From Nematostella vectensis (taxonomy: Eukaryota; Cnidaria; Anthozoa; Actiniaria; Edwardsiidae): DNA of 64,000 nt. Below, in pieces: positions 61,224 through 64,000 of this stretch. The stretch's first letter is position 1. Each line of letters starts with the position of its first letter. Both the position numbers and the translations under genes were made by a program. Location of the stretch: assembly GCF_932526225.1 (NCBI RefSeq), contig NC_064042.1, forward strand, positions 10,864,540 to 10,928,539, in the 5' to 3' direction. The notes under the pieces were generated by a model. That model was given only the letters and a program-made list of their open reading frames with translations. It was not told where the DNA came from and did not search any database.

Positions 61224-61304
61224 CAGAAGAAAAGAGAAGAGAGAGAGGCCATGTTTTCTTGAGAAATAGCGCTAAATTCGTCTTTGTTTCTCCTCTATTT
61301 CATC

Positions 61305-64000
<2,696 letters not shown>

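Larger units (their letters stand above)
60863..61304. promoter_or_regulatory. Bidirectional promoter of CFAP68 and CFAP91
   Basis: Only 442 bp separate the two start codons. No TATA box stands out. Two X-box motifs lie near the respective genes, as expected for RFX-driven ciliary genes. Confidence 0.75.

Overview
The window is eukaryotic: GT-AG introns interrupt almost every gene, the intergenic DNA is AT-rich and full of transposon debris, and microsatellites and G/C homopolymer runs are common. The protein families point to a cnidarian, most likely a sea anemone such as Nematostella vectensis; this is inferred from family resemblance, not from a search.

Layout. (1) 1-19177, minus: one very large secreted or membrane-anchored protein made of GCC2/GCC3 (ephrin-receptor-like) Cys-rich repeats. 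I could chain 26 exons with fully consistent splice phases into at least 2352 residues; the 3' end lies off the left edge. (2) 20743-32086, plus: complete ORC3 in 22 exons (713 aa), an origin recognition complex subunit, with two retroelement relics, two SINE/MITE-type insertions and a 75-bp minisatellite in its introns. (3) 33842-42784, plus: a cnidarian-type surface protein with a parallel beta-helix ectodomain, a Cys-rich stalk and about ten membrane segments. A TAG stop falls directly before a further in-frame 73 codons that encode one more membrane segment and a tail. (4) 42785-51366: gene-poor; it holds a broken immunoglobulin-superfamily gene (minus), a decayed hAT transposase (minus) abutting a tRNA-derived SINE, and palindromic repeats. 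(5) 51367-57734, plus: a tandem pair of secreted 187-aa proteins whose core resembles the bacterial Tlde1/DUF2778 L,D-transpeptidase-like domain, with the His and Ser-x-Gly-Cys active-site residues kept. They look like a bacterial gene domesticated in an animal. (6) 58788-64000: a head-to-head pair of ciliary genes, CFAP68 (minus, complete) and CFAP91 (plus, N-terminal part), sharing a 442-bp promoter with one perfect and one near-perfect RFX X-box.

The genes do not form one pathway. The clear functional unit is the CFAP68/CFAP91 pair, both axonemal proteins under a likely shared RFX promoter. The other notable unit is the twin peptidoglycan-enzyme-like genes, each with its own TATA box, a noncoding first exon and a separate signal-peptide exon. 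Splice sites were placed by eye from phase, consensus and remembered family resemblance; single-base errors are possible.
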